From Phlegmacium glaucopus (taxonomy: Eukaryota > Basidiomycota > Agaricomycetes > Agaricales > Cortinariaceae), in NCBI GenBank assembly GCA_015039465.1, contig MU130355.1:33692-97691 (forward strand): 64,000 nucleotides of DNA, written 5' to 3'. A model generated the notes under the pieces. The model saw nothing but the letters and a program-made list of their open reading frames with translations. It had not been told where the DNA came from and did no database searches. Made by a program: the position numbers and the translations under genes. Below are positions 37,188-48,664 of the stretch, one piece after another; position 1 is the first letter of the stretch; each line of letters opens with the position of its first letter.

Positions 37188-37538
37188 TGTAGAAATTTAA
37201 ACCGCTAAGTTAATGGGTTTATTGTATGCTTTGATTAAGCTAGATAACCGTGATTGATATCACAAGACTCAGTCGTGGTATAACGAACTATATTTAGATA
37301 ACAACCGTACCTAGATAACCGTGATTGATATCACAAGACTAGGTAAGGGTAAGTAAAGGGTTAAATAAGGAAGTGTCTCGTAGTTGCTCACCTCAGTCGT
37401 GGTATAACGAACTGAGGTTGAGTTGTGTAGTCTATCTAGTATATATACGCGTAGAAACAATGACTGTGGCTTTACTATGCCACAGTCCTTACTTAGTCTG
37501 CGGTGGCCTTGGTGGCCTATTTGCTCGAATTCTCAACA
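37188..37538 (-). repeat. Copia 5' LTR
   Basis: 351 bp, at the head of the minus-strand element. It keeps CG at both positions where the 3' LTR has CA. Confidence 0.95.
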
Positions 37539-38103
37539 GTTTTGAGTGTCAAAATGTAAATCACTGTTTAAAATCATCCGGAAAACTCACATTTAAGCGA
37601 TGTCACTCTCGTCGTCTTAATGGTTGTCAACTTATCTGAGTGTCATGGGGGAACTTGGTGAGTCTACAAATTGCGTGGACGGTGGAGGGCTTGCTGCTTT
37701 GTTACTAGCAAGTATGGGGTTTTGCAGCCACCATCGGGTTCGTTGCAAAATTATTCTATGTCATGAGGTTCTTTGACTGATGAAGAGTAGGCCATTGATT
37801 AGAGGCCTTCTATCCCATTGGTGACCTGCATGAACACTTCTCAAAAGCCTCAGGATCTTTGGGAAGTGATTATTCATGCTTTCTGCCCTGTCTCGTCAGC
37901 ACAGTGTTAGCCTATTCACCTTCCTGCTCGCATCTGTAATACTCAAAGTTCATTATGTTTGTTTCATGTATGATGTAACCCCCAAAGTTATTGGATTGTT
38001 AACACAAAGAATAATTACAGAATTCTTCAACTCGTAAATAACATTAGTCCCCAACGATGGCCTTGCAAGAACAGGCAGAGATTTTACTCGGAACAATGAC
38101 ACT
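37539..38103. other. Intergenic region, no gene seen
   Basis: Pre-insertion target sequence of the Copia element continuing toward the kinase gene. No motif, repeat or exon is recognised. Confidence 0.45.
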
Positions 38104-41100
38104 TTACATTATGTATGAAATACTTTGCTTACGAGCGGTCTTTTTTTTCGGGGGAGAAGAGGATGGGCTATGGGATGCGCCACTGCTGCTTGGATGCCCA
38201 TTGTCTGGAGTCTAGTGATGGCCAAGTTCAGTCCTGAACCGAAGTTCGGACCGAACTTTTGAGAACTGGACTGGAAGTCCAGTTCAAAGTTTGCAGTCAT
38301 AGCCGAACCAAACCTCAAGTCCAGTTCAAGGTTCGGCAGAATTGAAGAGGTTCGAACCTGGTTCGAACCGAATGCTGTGAGCAGGTATTTTTCCCATTTT
38401 TTTCAAGATTTTGTGACATTATTTGTACAATTTCTGCCCATGAGCATATGTAAGCATCTATTGAATACTACAAGCATTTATGGTAGCCATAAGGAGCATA
38501 AGGTGGATCTCATTGGTGGTTTTATTAATTATTAGACCGTGGACACACCATGCCAGAGATCAAATTTGGCTCAAATCGAAGAAAAATTCTCTACTAAAAC
38601 ATCTACTTCACCAGAAAATTATGCATTTATATGAGGGCAATGTTTTGAAGGATTTTCTAGGCAAATACAATGGTGGGAAAAAATACAGGTTCAAACCTGA
38701 ACCTGAACCGAGGTTCAGTTCAAGGTTCAGCCAAATGCCTGAACTGAACCATAAGTTTGGTTCTCAGTTCGGCAAAAAAGCCAGGGAACCAGACCAAACC
38801 GGACCTGTCCATCACTACTGGAGTCTTGACGATGAGGTTTGCGAGATTCAGTGCATTGCAGATCCAGTTCTTCTTGCAGGCGGCTTCATGCTGGTCCTGG
38901 AAAGCCTGGATTTCAGATGGGCCTTGGTCCCAGTAAACATCTTCGGTACCTGAGCTTCTAGGAAGATGTTATCAGAATTGTGGGGTCACTGAGGTAGTAA
39001 ATAGGATAAATGCACTTACATATGGCACTGCGGGTCAATGAGACACATTTTCCCCTTCCTGTCAGGCGCACCTTACAAGACGAGGTGAGATGATGAGGCG
39101 CAGATTCAATAATAACCTGCGCTCACCTTGGAGGTCACAAATGAGGACGTCATTACTTGAATAAACCAGGGAAAAATGAGCAAATGCGTGGATTGCTTTT
39201 GTGAGATGATCATCAGCAGCGCCTATAGTTCCATTTCCAGTAAACTTCTGTACTTTGGCGTCATGAGGTCCACAGGGCAAGAGAGGTGTTGCAAGAAAGT
39301 ATTTGTGTGGAAGTGCACGACTGCCAGATGTGGGAGTGGGTATGATTTTCCCAAAAATGGATGCTTCGAAGTTGAAATAGAATTCTATTGATATTGAATA
39401 TCAGTATCAAATATTGGAGGGCCAAGGAGGAATTTACTAGGGATGGTGGTTACTCCAGCGGAATATGCAACCTCATCAAATGCATTTTTGAATGCATCAC
39501 AGAGGCAGAGTAGTTTGTACTCAGCCTCAAGCACTTTCTTCACCTCCTCCCCGCTCATCTTGAAGTCAAGTGGGAAGGTGACAACATACTCGCAAGCATC
39601 AAATCGGGCCTACACACATCCAAAAAAAAAAAAGTGAAAATCAAGCTTTGAGATAATCAAGCGCTTACATATATACCACGCTTAGTAAATCCTTCACCAA
39701 TAAACCCAGCTTGTCCAGCACTTTCAGACTGTGATGTCGGAGAAACCTCAATAACTTCTCATTTAGTCAATTCCTTAGTAGTGACTTGACCAGTACCATC
39801 AAGGTTGAAGTGAGCTGTTATCCGCTGAAAGTTACATGCAACCAGCATGAGATTGCGAGTCCATGTGATGGGTTTGGCAGCAGGCCGGTATGCGCTCTTT
39901 AGGACACTAGATTGCAGCCGAACTGAGGAAGATTGCAGTCCTGTGGCAGCACTGGAGGGCTGTTGGAGGGAAGTATGGGATGATGATGCAACCACTGACT
40001 GCCTGGAATGTGTAGGTTGGTGAGAACTTGACCGGGCGCTTGCATGTTTTCGTTTGGAACCGACAAAAATGGGGTCGGCGTCATTGTCATTGCCATTGTT
40101 GATCTTGTGTGTAAAAATGAGGATAAGTCTGAGTCTTAAGTCAGTGCAAAAAAAGGAAAGTGATTGCGTACAATGTCATCTTTTTGGGATATGAACCAAA
40201 TATCAATGAATCGGTTATTCAGCTGCTGCGCTGTACCTAATTTCTTTCGCACAAATTCCTCCTTGAAGAGCAGAGATACAGAATTGTCGCGGTCAAAGTG
40301 CATCAACGAGGAATACTTTGAGCGATTTTCATGGGCATGGCATGTCACATTTGACCTACACCATATGGAAATGGGTAAGTAGGTTGAAAGAATGATACAA
40401 GGTCAGGAGCTGACCACTGACTTACCAAGTCAACTCCTTTGCCTCTGGTCTGTTTTTCTGAAATATAACCTTGATTTCCCCAAGTAACTGATCGAGTGCC
40501 TGATGGGTTGAAGTGGTGGGTTCAAAAACATGGACGACACGTATGGTCTTGATCTATCATCCAAAATTAGCAGGTTATTCCCCAGCAATTCGAGAAAAGA
40601 AATCATACCTCAGTAAGTTGATTGGACAAGCCCTCTGCCATCCAAAGCACTGCAGAAATCCGGATTCCATTGTCAAGGAGTTTCGCCTCTTCTTGCTTTG
40701 CCTTCCGCAGCTCGAGAGCCTGATTGGCCTTTCCCAGGTTCTTGAATTTGTTCAGGCCTCAAGGCTGAGGTACACCTCCAACCATACAAACACTGTTGTT
40801 GAGCCTGGGCTCCGATGCCTGGGAGTGGTAGGATGAGGCAAGGTGGAGGATGGATGTTGCCACATCTGAACTATCAGCGCTGGGGTCAATGCAATGGCCA
40901 GCAGTTTTGCCACTGCCAAATAAGATTTCTGCAATGCCGGGCCTTGTCAAGATTGAGTTTGGAACATCTTTTGCATTTTCTGGAACGTGATATTTGAGTT
41001 GCGAGCTATCTACCATTTCAATTAAAATATTTTGCTCATGGTAGTGCAGAATACATCCATTACACAACGGTTTTTGAAGATTGGCGGATATAATACCACA

Positions 41101-41303
41101 CACAAAACATTGCGGCGTGTCCTATCACATAATGGAAGGTGTGTGCGGATAAATGTTAATGTGACTTAAGGTGGTAAACTTACGTTAATGAGCCGCAGCT
41201 CAATCGATGATAAACCAGGTGGTTTTTTTGCCCTGCATTTTCCACAACTTGACACTTCATCAAAAAGAAAAAACTCAAAGCTACAAGTAGGACAATGGGG
41301 CAT
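38104..41303 (-). CDS. Alpha-type (MHCK/EF2K-like) protein kinase domain protein, tail interrupted by a MITE
   Basis: Starts at ATG 41303; exon 1 is 41303-41184 (40 codons, GTAAGT donor) and exon 2 begins at 41121. The N-terminal part has two CxxC pairs in each exon (CPTC..CGKC; CFVC..CNGC), a zinc-ribbon-like module. Later exons give FIGEGFTKRGIYARFD, a TPLLPCGPHDAKVQKFTG segment, AFAHFSLVYSSNDVLICDLQG and MCLIDPQCH, then YWDQGPSEIQAF. The 'DLQG..DPQ' pair is the nucleotide/metal-binding hallmark of alpha kinases, and the array fits the large Agaricomycete alpha-kinase family. A 605-bp hAT MITE (38213-38817) sits in the last exon after LIVKTP, past the catalytic core. A possible in-frame stop near 39756 would be an intron or mutation; middle exon borders are approximate. 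Activity is uncertain. Confidence 0.65.
38213..38817. mobile_element. hAT MITE, 605 bp, in the kinase gene tail
   Basis: Ends TAGTGATGG..CCATCACTA with the 8-bp target duplication CTGGAGTC (38205-38212 and 38818-38825). Nearly identical to 58052-58674. Subterminal TTCGGAC/AAGTCCAGTTC words; no coding capacity. Confidence 0.92.
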
Positions 41304-41359
41304 TGCGGATAGGGCAGAGTTAACGGCAGGGTAAAGAGTTAGACAACCATGAAAATTTT

Positions 41360-42986
41360 TCATGCTTCGTAGACCTGAACCATGAGGAGACCTGAACCAT
41401 TGATCAAAAAAGAGTATAACAAATGATTAAACATAGCTAATCCAAGTGGGAATATGAGAGGGAGAAGTGTCTGGAAAACGTCCCACACATTCTCAAATGT
41501 CAACTCGGAGAGGGCAAGGGACTCATAAGCGCTGTTGGCTTTTGTGGCAAATTCTGGCGACACAAACTCGAGTAGCGCATCACCCCCCATTTCCTCCTTG
41601 AGCTTGTGGATGATAGACATGTCAGGAATCCAAAGGAGGCAATCAACCAGACCATAGTTCTCATGCAAGCTAAAAGCCGTGTTCCAAGAGCATCCAGATG
41701 GGCCAGCCTTATTCTTATCCTTCTGCATTTGAACCCCATTACGGAAGTCAACAAACTTGTCAAGCTCCTGGCGAAGTAATTTTGACCATAGGTACTGACA
41801 AAGTTCACTAAGCGCCAAGATAGGAATGTATTAGTGGTTCAGTACCAGTTTAATGCAGGGAAGGATACTCACTGCTGCTGGCTATTGTCAGGATTGTACT
41901 TTCCTTCAGTAACTCCATCTTTGAAGACAATGACAGTGTTATTGCCCCAATCAAGACGGAGCCGGAGCCAAGACCGCTCTATAGCAATATTGTGCACACT
42001 ATGCACATAGGAGTGGGCTGGAAGTATTTCTCCATCATATTCAGGGAAGAGAGTTGCTCTACGACATAAAATTAAAAACTAACTAGGAAATAAAAGGTGA
42101 GAAGTACCTTAATGCGTTGACAAGCCCATACAGCTGGGTGGTTTCTGATCCACAATCTGTTGCAAACTGGACTGGCATGCCTGTAATAAATGGAAGATAA
42201 TTAGTTGGGTAAAATAGCAGGGAATGAATAGACATACCTCCGAATTTCTCAATCAGAAGCAAGCAGAGATAACCAACAACATCCCCCAGTCTATTACTTG
42301 GGACAACCCAGGCGCCTAACCATTTTGAGGTAGCGTCGTCAACAACTGCCCAAATAGGAAAGCCAATAGAATATAGTTTATCATGTCCATCTCCCGACCA
42401 ACGCTCATGGATACCATAATTAGCTTTGACAACTCGAATGATTTGCTTTGAAGTCGGATCACGCATTGTGAAACCCTCAGGATCATGGATGTGCATAATG
42501 TCAGAGACGAAGTCCTGAGAGAGGGTAACACCACAATTGAAGGTGATCTTCGCTTGGATGTTCTGGACACCTCTTGACCTAGCGTGGTCACGGTTGAGCT
42601 CCTCGACAACAAGCTGGACCATCTCTTGATATGGCATAGTACGCATTGTGACACGGGGGCTATGAAGGCCAAGTGCCTTGCGTCGCTGTTTGACGGCAGA
42701 AGAGCTACAGTGAATCAGGGCCAATCAAGGAATGAAGAAATAAATGAACTCACGCAATGGTATGACCATGTTCCTTAAGCAACAGCGCTGAGATTTTCTC
42801 ATTGCTGAACATCCTTTGGCGATGGTATATTTCAAGAGCTTGTTGGATGCGAGGCTCATCCTCCTCAGCTAAAGATGGAAAATAAATTTTGAGAAAGTAA
42901 ACGATGGCTAGAGAGTGCTTACGAGGTTTGCGGTGTGAATGCTGATTAAGGCCAGCAGGATTGCGATTGTATGATGAGCTTGACAT
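41360..42986 (-). CDS. Integrase-core (DDE) domain protein, probably transposon-derived
   Basis: Starts at ATG 42986 and ends at TGA 41360-41362, with introns of ~50-60 nt (for example after KP near 42920 and after HTIA near 42755). The N-terminal part is a helix-turn-helix-like region (FSNEKISALLLKEHGHTIA; QRRKALG). The catalytic domain reads HERWSGDGHDKLYSIGFPIW with AVVDD, then FATDCGSETTQLYGLV, then NIAIERSWLRLRLDWGNN, placing D, D and E as in retroviral-type integrases. The C-terminal part holds GPSGCSWNTAFSLHENYG and LLEFVSPEF. I know this architecture from many Agaricomycete genomes, where it is dispersed and not linked to a reverse transcriptase. No terminal repeats were found around it. 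It is 57 bp upstream of the kinase start on the same strand. Confidence 0.75.
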
Positions 42987-43320
42987 GATTTGTGCTTGCT
43001 GAGGCCCACTGGAGGATTTACAGTGCCGATATCTTGTGTTGGAATGGTGGATTCCGCATGCGAGCTGCAAGGAGCATGGACCAGCAGATATTACTAATGG
43101 TTACTTAGGTATATAAGGCTCGTTTTGTATCGTAGTATCCTTATCCGTTTGCAATGAGTTAACACTATCTACTCTGCCAAATGGAATTGTATTAGGTCTA
43201 CGAACAGTGCAACTGGTATTTTTACATCTTGGACTACAGTTTATATGCAAACAGTAGTGGAGAAAATATCAATTGACGGACCTGATCACACCATTCTTAA
43301 ATTTTATAAACGGTTGGGCC
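42987..43320. other. Upstream region of the integrase-like gene
   Basis: No gene seen; probably the promoter of the minus-strand gene. It ends at the target duplication of the solo LTR. Confidence 0.4.
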
Positions 43321-43325
43321 TTTTC

Positions 43326-43666
43326 TGTAGAAAACTAAACCACTAGTTAGGGTTATATTGATCTGCTTCGGTTAAGCTAGATAGATTGTGATACGATCAC
43401 AAGACTCAGTCGTTGTATAACAGACTATATTTAGATGTTACTGTACCTAGATAGATTGTGATACAATCACAAGACTACGCAATGGTAAGTAAAGGTAAGG
43501 TGGGTATTTCATAGTCACTCACCTCAGTTGTTGTATAACGGACTGAGGTGTAATGGTTAATCTATCTAGTTTTTATATACATAGGGAACAATGGTTGTGG
43601 CATTTAGCCACAGTTACTTACTTCGTCTCTGGTGGCCTTGCAGGCCACTTGCTTGAATTCTCAACA
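43326..43666 (-). mobile_element. Solo LTR related to the Copia LTR, 341 bp
   Basis: TGTAGAAA..CTCAACA ends and several shared blocks (AAGCTAGATA, ATCACAAGACT, GGTGGCCTTG) identify a diverged relative of the LTRs at 32.1 and 37.2 kb. The 5-bp target duplication TTTTC flanks it (43321-43325 and 43667-43671). No internal region is present, so this is a product of LTR-LTR recombination. Confidence 0.92.
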
Positions 43667-43671
43667 TTTTC

Positions 43672-45365
43672 ATATTGTACAAGTGGCTGTCAGTCAAAGG
43701 CATAGAGTCATAACGGAGATAAATGTGGATGAAGTTGAGAACATACCTGCTTCGGTGAAATCGAAGACGAGAAATTTGAGCTCAAACCACATTCCTTGAA
43801 CCTTCGGTGGAATCCACTGATAACCCATGGTATTTCACCGAAAATGAATAAATAAGCTAAATGATGACAGGTAAGTTAACACACAAACTTTCAGACATAG
43901 ACCCTTTTCAACTGTCATTATGACTTGAACCCGGTTTTAAATCAACAATTGCGACCAGGAGTGAACTGAGGTAGTACCACTTTGTCGTTCTTAAGGTCTT
44001 CCAGATGTTCCATAGCATCAAATTTGAATGTGGATGTCGGTAAGAATAGGCCTGCTTCACAAACTCAAAATTGGAATGCGACTCATGGCAACTCACGGGG
44101 AGCAGAGCACAAGGTCAGCGCTACATTTTTCGAAGTTTGAGGAGTACTTACTTTAATCCCATTGCCACTCTTGTAACCCGTCGATGTCATCTCCATAAAC
44201 AGACTTCATCTTCATATATTGTATCAACATTCTTTCTGGTTTTTGCTGTGAGAGTTCTCATGTCGTTTAAGATAAGATCAATTTATGAGCTGCGGTCTCT
44301 GGGTGGTCACCTACATGATGTGAGCATGAAATCACGTTGAACAGGAATTTAAGACAAACCAGTAACCATTTTGATAACTGCAAGACGGAGCATTGGCATC
44401 ATGGTCAACATCTTTAGGAGGAGATATCATACTTGGCGTCCACGAGATGCAGTATACTCCAGACACATGATGTTTTCTTCAAGTGTTTTCAGAAGGTTAG
44501 AGTTTTAAATGGATAATAATGTAGGTCCAACTATACCGTCATAGACACCCTTCACGGCCTCGAGTACGGGATACTGTATTACTAGCCATAGACCATATAT
44601 GTATCTGTAGGGTACAATCGGCAGCTCTATGGAGCATCAGTTGATAAATTTTGTGTTGCTTTGTCATTGTTATTAGACTAGAAGAAGTAGATGTTAGCTG
44701 ATAATCAATAACAATGATGGTGATACTAACAGCCAAGAACAATAGTGAAGACAAACTGTCCGCTGTATGATTAATCATAAGTATATATTCATGATGGTGA
44801 TGAATATTTAATTGCATTTTGACAGCAAGGGGACTTTTGTTACCACTCACCTCCGGAAGGCTCGCAATTTGACCTAAGTAACAGTTAGAAAAAGAAAACA
44901 GGTCTGCTCTTGAATTGCTCTTGAATTTACCGGTAAATGTATGATCTCCAGTTTGTACCATTGACAATTAATGTAGAGTTGAAGTTTGAGCAGCAAGGAT
45001 GGACGGGATCCCTTAAGTTTGTAAGCTGAAGGTTTCGTTGACAACTTCCGTGATATGACATATATACACTGTGACTGTTTAAATAACTTGAAGCACAGAA
45101 CGTTAAACATAGCCGGAATCATGTATCCTAGATATTGTCAGCCATAATTATTACCGTATTCATCACTGATTAAAGACCAGGCTTGCCTGAACAGAAAAAT
45201 CATAAATACTATGTACTGCTCACAGTAAGTACTACTCGTATCACCAATCAATGCATCAATCATCATGATCCTTCCTAGGGGCTTCTAAACTTCTGTCACG
45301 CTCTTGGATATCTCGTAGAAGCGGTGTCAAGTCCCTCTAACACCCCTCAGAATTTGAGACATCCC
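43672..45365 (-). other. Unresolved region with short exon-like stretches
   Basis: No confident gene. Minus-strand pieces look exon-like: 43828-43747 (MGYQWIPPKVQG.., followed by a GTATGT donor); a segment near 44230-44150 ending at a GTAAGT donor; and PVLEAVKGVYDG near 44570-44535 followed by GTATAG. They could be remnants of one decayed multi-exon gene. I could not join them in frame. Confidence 0.3.
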
Positions 45366-45387
45366 GTAAAACTTAGACCTGAACCCA

Positions 45388-45545
45388 GGCGCCAACCGTA
45401 ACCAACATCCTCAACAAACATCAACATAGTTGGATCATGCCAACATCGGATGCTGGGCAGCTCAGAGACCATGCTGCTAGGTATGTGCCTTTCTATTCTA
45501 CAGTACTGTCGGTACATACACTAAGTTGCTGTTTGAAGCTCGTTG
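45388..45545 (+). repeat. Dispersed repeat D, copy 1
   Basis: Matches 48296-48440 in reverse orientation at high identity (CCAACATCCTCAACAAAC to GCTGTTTGAAGCTCGT). At 48.3 kb it is joined directly to the inverted-repeat element; here different sequence follows, which locates an insertion boundary. Confidence 0.65.
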
Positions 45546-46426
45546 ATGTACCTGCGGTGGGATCAGACCGCAAGTAGTAACGTAGTTCGGAGGGATTAAT
45601 GTAGGTTTCCTCGATAGAATTTAAAGGGAAGTTCGCGGTATCGAAATACGCTAGACGAGTAGACCGCGAAGATAGCGAAGTCCGCGAACGATAACGCAGT
45701 ACGCGAAGTAACTTTAAAGGATGAGACTATTGACTTAGAACGTTGCTGCAAAGTTTATGGGATCAAAACTCTGGCCGTCTCTTGTTCACCTTCCCTCCTA
45801 CTTGCTACAGGTACTTAATACAAGAGTAACAAGCTAAGCCAGGTGCGGGTATGCGAAACAGTAATGTAAAAATTGAGCTAGTGCGAAGTCACATGAGCCC
45901 AGTAGTTTGGTAACGAAGGAATAGGGGATAGAATAAAAATAGAAGTGATAAGTAAGGAGGTCAGTTGAATGGCCTCCTGTTTCGAAGGAGATGATAAAAT
46001 AATAATATATATGGAAAGTTAAAAGAAATTAAGTTGAAAACAACACGGACCATGATCAAACCAGTGAAAGGGATGCGTATGCGAGCCGTGAAAGACCGCG
46101 AGATTAAAGAGAAGCTGTGTGAAGATGTGGTTGCGAAGGAAAGAAATGGTTAAGTCCGGTATTGATAGAGAAAGCTGAAGATACGTCGAAGTATGAGGTG
46201 CGAAGAGGAACGGGGGTGCGTTGGATAGTTACGAAGGTCGTAGGAGTGATGTGCGAAGGTTATGCGAGGCCTATATCATGTTGTGTGATGTGCGAAGGAT
46301 GTGCGACAACCGCGAATGAGAGTGCGAGTGAAGTTGGTACCCGCGAGACATCCGCGTATACTGCGAAGTTGTTAAATCGCAAAAATAACCAGTTTACGAA
46401 CCTAGAGGCTATATGGATCCTATCAT
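45546..46426. other. GCGAA-rich non-coding block
   Basis: The word GCGAA occurs at least ten times, along with related GCGAG/CCGCG words, for example around 45660-45715 and 46180-46375. ORFs here are short. No gene is recognised; possibly the interior of an uncharacterised element. Confidence 0.4.
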
Positions 46427-46880
46427 CGTCACACACCCGGATTTGTCATCAATGGCAACACACAGCTCACAATTGGTGTGAAATTGGTGCGTATATGCTA
46501 CTTGCTTTTATCATACCCTCTTTCTAATGTATGTTATGTCTATTCTGAGGTGTTTTTAAGAGTCAGAAGGATTGCAATGGCCAAGGATAAGGATGAGGGT
46601 AGAGGGAATGCCAATAGGGACAAAATTTATGTATATTATCAAATTAATAATATCAATATATATAATATATATCATATAAATAATAGACAGATTATCGCAG
46701 CCTGAAGCAGCCTGAAGCGGAAATATCTGCGACAACAAAATATTGAGATATATTTTTAGCAGAATATCGCAGAAAAAAATCTGCATTGTTGGACAAAATC
46801 TGCGGTTGGCTGTGTTTGTCTGTTGGGCTCCGATATTCGCAGAAAATCACAGGAAATCACATGTCCGAGTTTCACTGGGC
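46427..46880 (-). mobile_element. Inverted-repeat element E, copy 1 (~0.44 kb)
   Basis: Almost identical, in reverse orientation, to 47853-48300; only about two mismatches are visible. One end is CCAGTGAAACTCGG, as in repeat C; the other is GGGTGTGTGAC. The middle is AT-rich (TATATATAATATATATCATATAAATAA). Identical short ORFs appear in both copies but look non-coding. Probably a non-autonomous transposon. Confidence 0.75.
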
Positions 46881-47189
46881 TTCAAGTTGTAATCCTTGGA
46901 ATATCCTTCATTTGTTACATAATTAGTCAACAATGTTTTTTTCTTGTTTTCTTTTGATTAGCTAAAGCACTGAAAAAAACAATCCCAAGTAGTTAAAGGC
47001 GTGGGACTATTTAATTTTGAATTTGACTATTGCCGCTTGCGAAACCCAGTCAGCTTCACGCTATGGTGCTATGCCTCATGTACTATTTTTTCTTCCTTAT
47101 ATGTGTTATTCCCACCATCATCTCTGTTTTCATCATATCTCACTTTTCTTTTTGCCATACATGATAGGAAAGAACAATGGGCCCTGGGG

Positions 47190-47430
47190 TAATGATTTAA
47201 CGAGCGATGGCCCCCCGCCACCGACAGTTTAACGAGACCAAGTGATCCGGAATACCCAGCATGGCTTCAATTCTATGCAGAAATTATCCTAATCTGGCGA
47301 CTGCGACTATCTAGCCACTTTGATTCATCAAGGCACTCTTGTACCAAATTTGTCCACGGCTAGGGGAAGAGCGGATTTGATTCACGAGAAGGGCATTGAA
47401 TATACAATACTTCATAGGACAAGGGGCTGC
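47190..47430 (+). pseudogene. Remnant of a NACHT-gene 3' end
   Basis: Homologous to 21886-22090, the last exon of NACHT paralogue 1 (ACGAGCGATGGCCCC, CACCGACAGTTTAAC, AAGTGATCCGGAAT). Only this end piece survives. Confidence 0.7.
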
Positions 47431-47464
47431 TAGCACACAGCGGCCGTTGGAAGAGACATCTGTA

Positions 47465-47580
47465 CCATCTAGATGGTATTTTCTTTCCAGATTGATTTTC
47501 ATCCTCAAAAATTTCAATAAGTAAATGTTGATAGGGCCCATCTTCAATAGAAAGGGGAAAGATGTCAGGTACTCGAGAGA
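47465..47580 (-). pseudogene. Inverted remnant of NACHT exon 3
   Basis: The minus strand reads HLLIEIFEDENQSGK-like sequence followed by KYHLDG, corresponding to exon 3 of the NACHT paralogues. It points opposite to the adjacent last-exon remnant, so the copy was broken and rearranged. Confidence 0.65.
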
Positions 47581-47581
47581 C

Positions 47582-47775
47582 TAGTGACCCCGTAGCCCAT
47601 CACAGCGTTGGGGTTCAACGCTCAACATCAAGGTCGATCGTGGCACAAAGCAAAGGAAGGAAAAAAATTAATTCTAGGTAGACGTTGTGCTAGCTAGTCC
47701 TGGGAAATTGGACATCTTGAGAGACGCGAGGGCGGTGAAGTCATTGAATAAGTGGTGATATCGGGATATTTTGTC
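47582..47775 (-). repeat. Dispersed repeat fragment A, copy 2
   Basis: Reverse-orientation counterpart of 11640-11835. Confidence 0.6.
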
Positions 47776-47852
47776 CATATCACCATATGAATCCGAGTCA
47801 TACGATGAGCTCTTAAAGGCGTTATAGATTGAGCACGCGTTCACCCCCAGTG

Positions 47853-48300
47853 AAACTCGGACATGTGATTTCCTGTAATTTTCTGCGAATATCGGAGCCC
47901 AACAGACAAACACAGCCAACCGCAGATTTTGTCCAACAATGCAGATTTTTTTCTGCGATATTCTGCTAAAAATATATCTCAATATTTTGTTGTCGCAGAT
48001 ATTTCCGCTTCAGGCTGCTTCAGGCTGCGATAATCTGTCTATTATTTATATGATATATATTATATATATTGATATTATTAATTTGATAATATACATAAAT
48101 TTTGTCCCTATTGGCATTCCCTCTACCCTCATCCTTATCCTTGGCCATTGCAATCCTTCTGACTCTTAAAAACACCTCAGAATAGACATAACATACATTA
48201 GAAAGAGGGTATGATAAAAGCAAGTAGCATATACGCACCAATTTCACACCAATTGTGAGCTGTGGGTTGCCATTGATGACAAATCCGGGTGTGTGACGAG
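47853..48300 (+). mobile_element. Inverted-repeat element E, copy 2
   Basis: Mirror partner of 46427-46880, with about 970 bp between them. Its right end joins repeat D (48296-48440). Confidence 0.75.
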
Positions 48301-48440
48301 CTTCAAACAGCAACTTAGTGTATGTACCGACAGTACTGTAGAATAGAAAGGCACATACCTAGCAGCATAGTCTCTGAGCTGCCCAGCATCCGATGTTGGC
48401 ATGATCCAACTATGTTGATGTTTGTTGAGGATGTTGGTGG
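48296..48440 (-). repeat. Dispersed repeat D, copy 2
   Basis: Reverse counterpart of 45388-45545. Confidence 0.65.
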
Positions 48441-48664
48441 ATGAAAGTGAAGGAAGCGAGGAAGTTAAGAGCGGCTATGGAAGACAGAAAGGAAGAAATA
48501 AGGCATTTGAATTGTAGTCGCTAATTTGAGTACATCGAAAAATTAGAACTCAGATGCTTCTCTGCGTTGGGACGCAGAAAATCACAGATATTCACACACC
48601 TGCTCAGATTTTGCCTTTTCAGCGCAGCTATCCGCATAGATCTGCATAGTCGAGTTTCACTGGG
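48434..48664 (-). repeat. Dispersed repeat C, copy 2
   Basis: Reverse counterpart of 29866-30105. It begins CCCAGTGAAACTCGACTATG on the minus strand at 48664. Confidence 0.65.

Larger units (their letters stand above)
32071..37538 (-). mobile_element. Full-length Ty1/Copia LTR retrotransposon, 5468 bp
   Basis: Two 351-bp LTRs (32071-32421 and 37188-37538) with TGTAGAAA..TCTCAACA ends enclose a minus-strand polyprotein. The 5-bp target duplication is GTTTT (32066-32070 and 37539-37543). A purine tract GGTGAGGAGGAG (minus strand, 32433-32422) abuts the 3' LTR. GGTTATGGGCC just inside the 5' LTR is the likely primer site. The LTRs differ at only two positions (32133/37250 and 32168/37285), so the insertion is recent. 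Confidence 0.95.

Noticed and set aside
44539..44967. 142-codon minus-strand ORF
   Set aside because: It crosses apparent splice signals and has no conserved motif; only small parts look exon-like.
46478..48313. Identical short ORFs in the inverted repeats
   Set aside because: They duplicate because the repeat is duplicated; composition is AT-rich and both strands are open to the same extent.
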